From Cepaea hortensis (lineage: Eukaryota > Mollusca > Gastropoda > Stylommatophora > Helicidae), in contig OY992877.1 in assembly GCA_963921405.1 (NCBI GenBank), positions 114,999,561 through 115,063,560 on the forward strand: DNA of 64,000 nt, read 5' to 3'. Within the stretch, counting starts at the first letter, position 1; every line of letters starts with the position of its first letter. Position numbers and translations under genes: made by a program. Positions 59,642 to 64,000 of the stretch are shown here, one piece after another. The notes under the pieces are model-generated. The model did no database searches, was not told where the DNA came from, and worked only from the letters and a program-made list of their open reading frames with translations.

Positions 59642-59780
59642 CTTCTTCTTCTTCTTCTTCTTCTTCTTCTTCTTCTTCTTCTTCTTCTTCTTCTTCTTCT
59701 TCTTCTTCTTCTTCTTCTTCTTCTTCTTCTTCTTCTTCTTCTTCTTCTTCTTCTTCTTCTTCTTCTTCTTCTTCTTCTTC
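59642..59780. repeat. (TTC)n array
   Basis: About 46 TTC units. It is the third GAA/TTC array within 1.4 kb. Confidence 0.98.
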
Positions 59781-59974
59781 AGTTAAGCAGACATTGGCGA
59801 CCCTCCCAGTTTTTATGTTTAAAAACATGCTTTCGCTTGTATTATTATTCGTTGCACACCTATTTGAGTACTACAAATACACCTTCCTCTAGCTTCTTTT
59901 GCCTAGTGTTTCCACCATAAGAGTAATATTTATATCCCAGCTCTTCTGTTAATATCCCAGTATATTTCATTGTC

Positions 59975-60180
59975 TTTTTCGGAGGTTAGCATGGCTGAAT
60001 GCATGAGAGCGTTGGTCCTTAAATATCCGGTGTACTGATGCCGAGATAGCGGGTTCATTCCCTACACCGGTCAGTTGGACAAAGATGTTGACTTCTCGTC
60101 CTTGACTTGGGGACTTAAATTACAAATACCTCAGAAGTCGGAATGGGTTCGCCTGATGGCTAGGGACACTAGTAATATGC
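59975..60180 (+). mobile_element. tRNA-like SINE family 4, copy 2
   Basis: tRNA-like head GGTTAGCATGGCTGAATGCA (A box TGGCTGAATGC) and B-box-like GGGTTCATTCCC, then the family body TCGTCCTTGACTTGGGGAC and TTCGCCTGATGGCTAGGGAC. It matches the inverted copy at 18010-18215. It lies at the 3' edge of LINE A copy 6. Confidence 0.7.
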
Positions 60181-60882
60181 AAAGCTAATAGTCGTGGATC
60201 AACTCAGTGTTCTTGTCTCGACCATACCAAGTGGCCATGCCATCCAGCTATTTAATTCTCTGCTTTCCCCTTGTTTTCTTATCCTCAATCTTTTTAGCTG
60301 TCACCAAGTTCTTCAATTTATTTCTTCTCATAACATGTCCCAACAAACAACCAACTGTGACTGTCAACATCTAGTTTCTCTAATCAGCTTACGGTTGTCA
60401 TTTGTTTCTTGTAGGACTTGGTCATTGGTTTTTCTGTCTGTCCATAGTATTCGTTGCATATTCCTCAGAAACCACATTTTCACAGCCAAAAGATGTTTTT
60501 CAGCGTGTCTGCTCATTGTCCACGCTTCACATCCGTAAAAAAAGTATAGGTGTTATGTAGCACCACAGCACTCTTTTTCTGGTTGTAAATTACATATTTT
60601 TATTGGTCAGTATGTTTTCCATCTTGCAAAAGGCTCCATTCGCCATGGCGATTCTTGTTCTAATCTCTTCAAGGCATCTTCCATCAGATGCTATGTCTGG
60701 TCCGAGATAATTGTACCGATTCACTTGTTTAAGAATATTCCCATTATGTGTATATTACATTGTTGTATTTCCTTCTTCCTAGTGACGACCAAAATCTGTG
60801 TCTTCTTACAATTTAATTCTAACTCTAGTTGTTCACCGTGTGAACATCTATTACATCTATCTATCTGTGTGAACCGCATCTA

Positions 60883-62215
60883 TTATGGGCGTTCATTTGA
60901 AACCCGTTCCAATGGCTTTATTACAAAAGCATGAAAGAAACATTATCAGTTGTGGTAGAATTAAACAAAGCATTCATTTTAAATGAATTATGCACCATGG
61001 GTTGGTCAGAAGAAGTCGCCGTAGGCATTCAGGCAAGCATCCCATTTCTTAGGTAGGCGGCAAACGCCGTCCGCAAAAAAAAAGGATTGTGGTTGCTAAC
61101 TGAAACAAGTATTTACCGCGTTCATTATGTCTGCATCTGTGTGAAATCGTTGCCTCTTGAGAGCTTTATTTAGAGGTCCAAACAAATGAAAATCACATGG
61201 TGACAAATTAGGACTATAGGCTGGATGTTGCAGAATTTCCCACTTCTTCTTTGCTAATGCTTCCTGCACAATCTTTGCGACATGCGGACGTGCATTATCA
61301 TGCAACAAAATCACGAGAAAGCATGCCGGGTCGTTTATTCTTGATGGCTTTTTGCAGCTTGTCTAGTGTTTGCAAGTACTGGGTAGAGTTGATGTTGACA
61401 CCGGGTTCTTTAAAGTCGGCCAACATTAGCCCTGCATGGTCAAAAAATGCGCTCAGAGGAAAACTGTAACTGTATTTTGGATTTTGGTGATCCGCATGCT
61501 TCCATTGCATGCTCTCTCTTTTGCTGCTCAGCTCAAAGTGGTGACACCATGATTCATCGCCTGCCACTGTACGGAAGAGAAATACATCACCCTCCACTCT
61601 GTAACGCAGCAATTGGTTCAAACATCATCCCATGTGTTCCTCTTTTTGGTGGTCGGTCAACATCCGTGGTACCCACTGTGAACACACCTTCCGACATTGC
61701 AGTTTCTTACGAACGACCTTTTGAATTGTCACAATTGACACATCAAATTCTTTCGATAGCGAACGTATGCTTCGACAACGGTTCATCTGTACTGCTGCGT
61801 CAATTTTGGCGATGGTTTTTTTTTTCTGTTGCAACAATATGCACTTGACCCGGCCGTCGAAGATCTGTCGTAAACTGACGTCCTTTCAGAAACATTCGTG
61901 CCCAGTCTGTCACTGTTGTCTTCGACACACATTTGTTACCGTACGTTGCCTGCATTCTTCCATGAATGTCCACTGGTCGATATCCTTCAAATGAAAGAAA
62001 CTGAATCACGGCTCTTTGAGCTTCTTTGGACAGATTTTGGATCAACCCGACCATTTTCTCAAAGGTCAGAAACAGAACCTATGCATCATGGGACGATAAG
62101 CACTTGCTCTTTTATTCATTGGTCAGTACTTATCACATGACTATGACATGATCATGTTCAACGTACGCAATTACGCACGGTGCGGCACGAACGGATTTCA
62201 AATGACCGCCCCTTA
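60883..62215 (-). mobile_element. mariner transposon, 1333 bp, TA-flanked
   Basis: Both ends carry matching inverted repeats of about 26 bp (left TTATGGGCGTTCATTTGAAA; right, reversed, TAAGGGGCGGTCATTTGAAA), each preceded by TA (60881-60882 and 62216-62217). The flanking LINE A sequence is continuous across the TA when compared with 28525-28550. The length is typical of mariner. It encodes a broken transposase. Confidence 0.92.
61096..62054 (-). pseudogene. mariner transposase (DD34D), broken
   Basis: N-terminal HTH: LSKEAQRAVIQFLSFEGYRP and VSKTTVTDWARMF. Second HTH: RSIRSLSKEFDVSIVTIQKV. Catalytic domain: VAGDESWCHHFELSSK (first Asp), ILLHDNARPHVAKIV (second Asp) and HPAYSPNLSPCDFHLFGPL (third Asp). 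Exactly 34 residues separate the second and third Asp, the DD34D signature of mariner. Three lesions: a frameshift at an A run near 61815, an in-frame stop at 61622-61624, and a frameshift near 61305. The catalytic triad itself is intact. Confidence 0.9.
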
Positions 62216-62355
62216 TATTAAATGTTGCAGATCCTGTTCATTGTCTGCAATTAATACTGTATCATTCGCATATCTAATGATGTTGATGGTATATCCCCCA
62301 GTGGTGATTCCTTTCATATCTTCTAAATTTTTGAAATTTTTTTTCACAGTGCAGG

Positions 62356-62545
62356 TTGTTGTGACAACCGGAAAGATCTGCGGAAAGAAAGATAGAGGAA
62401 GACATCGTGAAAAGATTCTTGACAGTCTTGTGTCGTGGCACGGAAGGAAGTCAACACACGAATTAATGCATATCGTCGGAGATCGTAATTTATGGAGAGG
62501 CATGATCGCTTACGCCAGTCTGCAAGGCACTACATGATGATGGTA
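62356..62545 (+). mobile_element. LINE A copy 7: very short 5'-truncated 3' end
   Basis: Encodes VVTTGKICGKKDRGRHREKI, LDSLVSWHGRKSTHELM and YASLQGTT, the last 60 residues of LINE A, then CATGATGATGG. It lies in opposite orientation inside LINE A copy 6. GTGCAGG on the left and GTACAGG on the right form a 7-bp target duplication with one mismatch. It defines the family's 3' end. Confidence 0.85.
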
Positions 62546-63051
62546 CAGGGGAAAAAAAGATCTGGAGCCATGACACATCCCTGTCGCACACCTCTCTTAA
62601 TAGGCTGATATTGACCTATTTCATGATCAGTCTTTATGGCAGCTTGTTGTTTCCATTATATGTTTTTTACAAGTCTAAGGTCTGTCCATCAATGTGTAGA
62701 TCTGCAATCATCATTATCATTCGACATGTCTTACGTTATTGAAAGCCTTTGTGTAGTCAATAAAGCAAAGATGTAGGACTGACTTTGTTTACTTCTATAG
62801 AACGTTCAATTAATGTTCTCAGCATATCCGCAGCATTTACTGTACTCTTGCATTCTACTAACCCACACTGCCCCCCCCCCCCCTATTTCGGGTTGTATTT
62901 TCATTCTAACTCTTTTCGTGATGATTCTTAGCCAAATCTCCATGATGTGGCTCATTATACTAATTCAGGGGTCACCAAACTTTTTTCACGGCGGGCCGGA
63001 TAACTGACAAAATGACGAGCGCGGGCCGAATACTCATTCTGTACAATACTT

Positions 63052-63297
63052 ACGCCGTCTCCGTGGCGAAGGTCTTACCGACGCGGCTCGAAATCCCGTA
63101 TACCCGAGTTCGAAACACAGCTGCGCCCGATTTGGCAGCAGACCGCGTTGCGCTAGTTTTATACGCTATGGTATGGGTCCCGGTCGTTCAGAAAGTAATG
63201 GCAAGCTACTGAACGTAAACGTGCCAAGACATCAACAACAGTAAAAAATGCTGGTGTTGGCTGCAAACGTCCTGTAAAGGATATGCAACTAACTTTA
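63052..63297 (+). mobile_element. SINE family 1, copy 4
   Basis: Starts ACGCCGTCTCCGTGGCGAAG. Family blocks AATGGCAAGCTACTGAACG and GTCCTGTAAAGGATATGCAA are present, as is a B-box-like AGTTCGAAACAC. Flanked by the perfect 9-bp repeat ACAATACTT (63043-63051 and 63298-63306). Inserted in the hAT subterminal region. Confidence 0.9.
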
Positions 63298-63520
63298 ACA
63301 ATACTTGCAAGCCAGAACGAAAGCTCTGGGAAAAATGACGAAAAATTAAGTTAATCATGGGTGAGTGGCGTGCAATGCACACACAAATAAAACAAAGACA
63401 ACAAACATATTTATTTTCTTTAAAAAATATATCAAAGAAGGCGACGTTAGCAAAAAGATAGTTACATCAGACCTTGTGTGCACATATCCGAATCTCACAA
63501 ACTAAGCAGCAAAAAAACGG

Positions 63521-63952
63521 TTAGTGAGATTTGTGAAACTGATATTTGGCTTTCAAGATATCATCAATGTTTGGTTTGGAATTGCTGCATCCAATCAAGA
63601 GAATTGCTTTTACATGTTCATCAATCAATCTCGTTCCATGTGTTGACTTCACATACTTCAATTTTGAAAATGTTTGCTCACAGACATAAGTTGTTCCAAA
63701 CACTGGTGCCATACCAGCGGCAAATTTCTTCAGTTTCGGAAATTCAACATCAGATAAGCAGCGGTAAAATTCAAAAAGTGTTTCTTCTCTGTGTTTCTCT
63801 TTCAACAAGTCATTTTCTTGCAAATCAATGAGCTTCAACTGTAGTTCAACTGGCATATCATCAAGGTTACGATAGAGCGGATTCTGGAACAGAAGAATGC
63901 CACTCTCAGTTCTGTCAAGATATGAAAATCTCTCCAAAAAATACATTTTCAA
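63521..63952 (-). CDS. hAT transposase, C-terminal dimerisation region (partial)
   Basis: 143 residues of the C-terminus, open to the stop at 63521. They include LYRNLDDMPVELQLKLIDLQ, EFYRCLSDVEFPKLKKFAA, FGTTYVCEQTFSKLKYVKS and GTRLIDEHVKAILLIGCSNS. The CEQTFSKLKYVKS...DEHLKAIL block is the hAT dimerisation domain as found in GTF2IRD2-like and ZBED-type transposases of animals. The catalytic part would lie beyond the window edge or in the last 48 bp, which contain a C run, so intactness cannot be judged. No stop occurs in the visible part, so this may be one of the younger elements here. Confidence 0.88.
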   Translation of the reverse strand: MKMYFLERFSYLDRTESGILLFQNPLYRNLDDMPVELQLKLIDLQENDLLKEKHREETLFEFYRCLSDVEFPKLKKFAAGMAPVFGTTYVCEQTFSKLKYVKSTHGTRLIDEHVKAILLIGCSNSKPNIDDILKAKYQFHKSH

Positions 63953-64000
63953 GTCACGAATAATTCCCCCCCCCCCCCCCGGAAAATCGAGGTTGACATC

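Larger units (their letters stand above)
60185..62965 (-). pseudogene. LINE A copy 6: RT and C-terminus, interrupted twice
   Basis: Minus-strand LINE A. The C-terminus is at 60185-60540 (KHLLAVKMWFLRNMQRI-like, GHVMRR-like), RT thumb at 60600-60880, the YAND-like motif and DNEQDLQHLI at 62220-62300, and motif B/A regions with CFIDYTKAF-like sequence at 62560-62800 and EEQCGF-like sequence near 62870 (C run there). It is interrupted by a mariner (60883-62215) and by a short plus-strand LINE A 3' end (62356-62545), and is cut at 62966 by a hAT end. Motif C reads RYANDTVLIAD. The copy is dead. Confidence 0.82.
62966..64000 (-). mobile_element. hAT transposon end (continues beyond window)
   Basis: CAGGGGTCACCAAACTTTTT at 62966 followed by GCGGGCCG is a typical hAT terminus. 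The preceding 8 bp, TACTAATT, would be the target duplication; its partner lies outside the window. It interrupts LINE A copy 6. The element contains the C-terminal part of a transposase and a SINE. Confidence 0.82.

Noticed and set aside
58391..59828. Poly-Leu, poly-Lys and poly-Glu ORFs
   Set aside because: Translations of (GAA)n/(TTC)n microsatellites.

Overview
This is invertebrate-type eukaryotic DNA, and I find no convincing host gene in it. The evidence is base composition, very long (TA)n, (CT)n, (GACA)n and (GAA)n tracts, several minisatellites, tRNA-derived SINEs with target-site duplications (TSDs), and fragments of many transposable elements (TEs). These TEs are LINEs with APE-type endonuclease and reverse transcriptase (RT), a Penelope-like element, Tc1/mariner and hAT elements, and LTR pieces. 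The mix fits a large repeat-rich genome such as a mollusc or chelicerate/other arthropod. I cannot name the organism.

Layout. 0.2-0.9 kb: a hAT-like end and a 17-bp minisatellite. 1.1-9.1 kb: one plus-strand LINE (family A) split by a 3.5-kb composite insertion, a 1.1-kb insertion holding 148-bp repeats, and a solo LTR. 9.2-9.9 kb: the 3' end of LINE F with a zinc finger. 10.0-11.8 kb: a 38-bp minisatellite. 11.8-17.4 kb: LINE B, an inverted piece of LINE A, a first copy of an IS630/Tc1-like transposon, and LINE J with an LTR-like insert. 18-21.2 kb: SINEs, LINE G invaded by a short copy of LINE D, and LINE H. 21.6-23.1 kb: a G-rich strand-asymmetric tract. 23.1-26.6 kb: AT-rich sequence with few elements. 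26.7-29.9 kb: more LINE A, a SINE and a MITE-like element. 30.5-34.6 kb: LINE E, a repeat family beginning CTAGCTGACC, three SINE copies and a LINE endonuclease fragment. 35.8-36.7 kb: a 48-bp minisatellite. 37-38.6 kb: the Penelope GIY-YIG end, LINE G and a LINE B 5' end. 39.8-40.3 kb: a complete 500-bp hAT-type MITE. 42.0-50.2 kb: LINE C, with an apparently full-length LINE D (42444-46619) inserted in its RNase H region. 50.7-54.1 kb: three minisatellites. 56-57.8 kb: a second IS630-like copy. 58.4-59.8 kb: (GAA)n/(TTC)n arrays, a LINE RT scrap and a palindrome. 60.2-62.97 kb: LINE A carrying a mariner and a short LINE A insertion. 62.97-64 kb: the end of a hAT transposon carrying a SINE.

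Working together. The contents are nested mobile elements rather than a pathway. In several cases the insertion point can be placed to the base, because direct repeats flank the insert and the host element's coding sequence continues across it. This gives a relative order of insertion (LINE C before LINE D; LINE A before mariner, solo LTR and hAT; LINE G before the short LINE D copy; hAT before its SINE). Nearly all coding copies carry stops, frameshifts or lost catalytic residues, so most are dead. Three LINE families (A, E, F) end directly in long (TA)n tracts, so their 3' ends look like microsatellite seeds.
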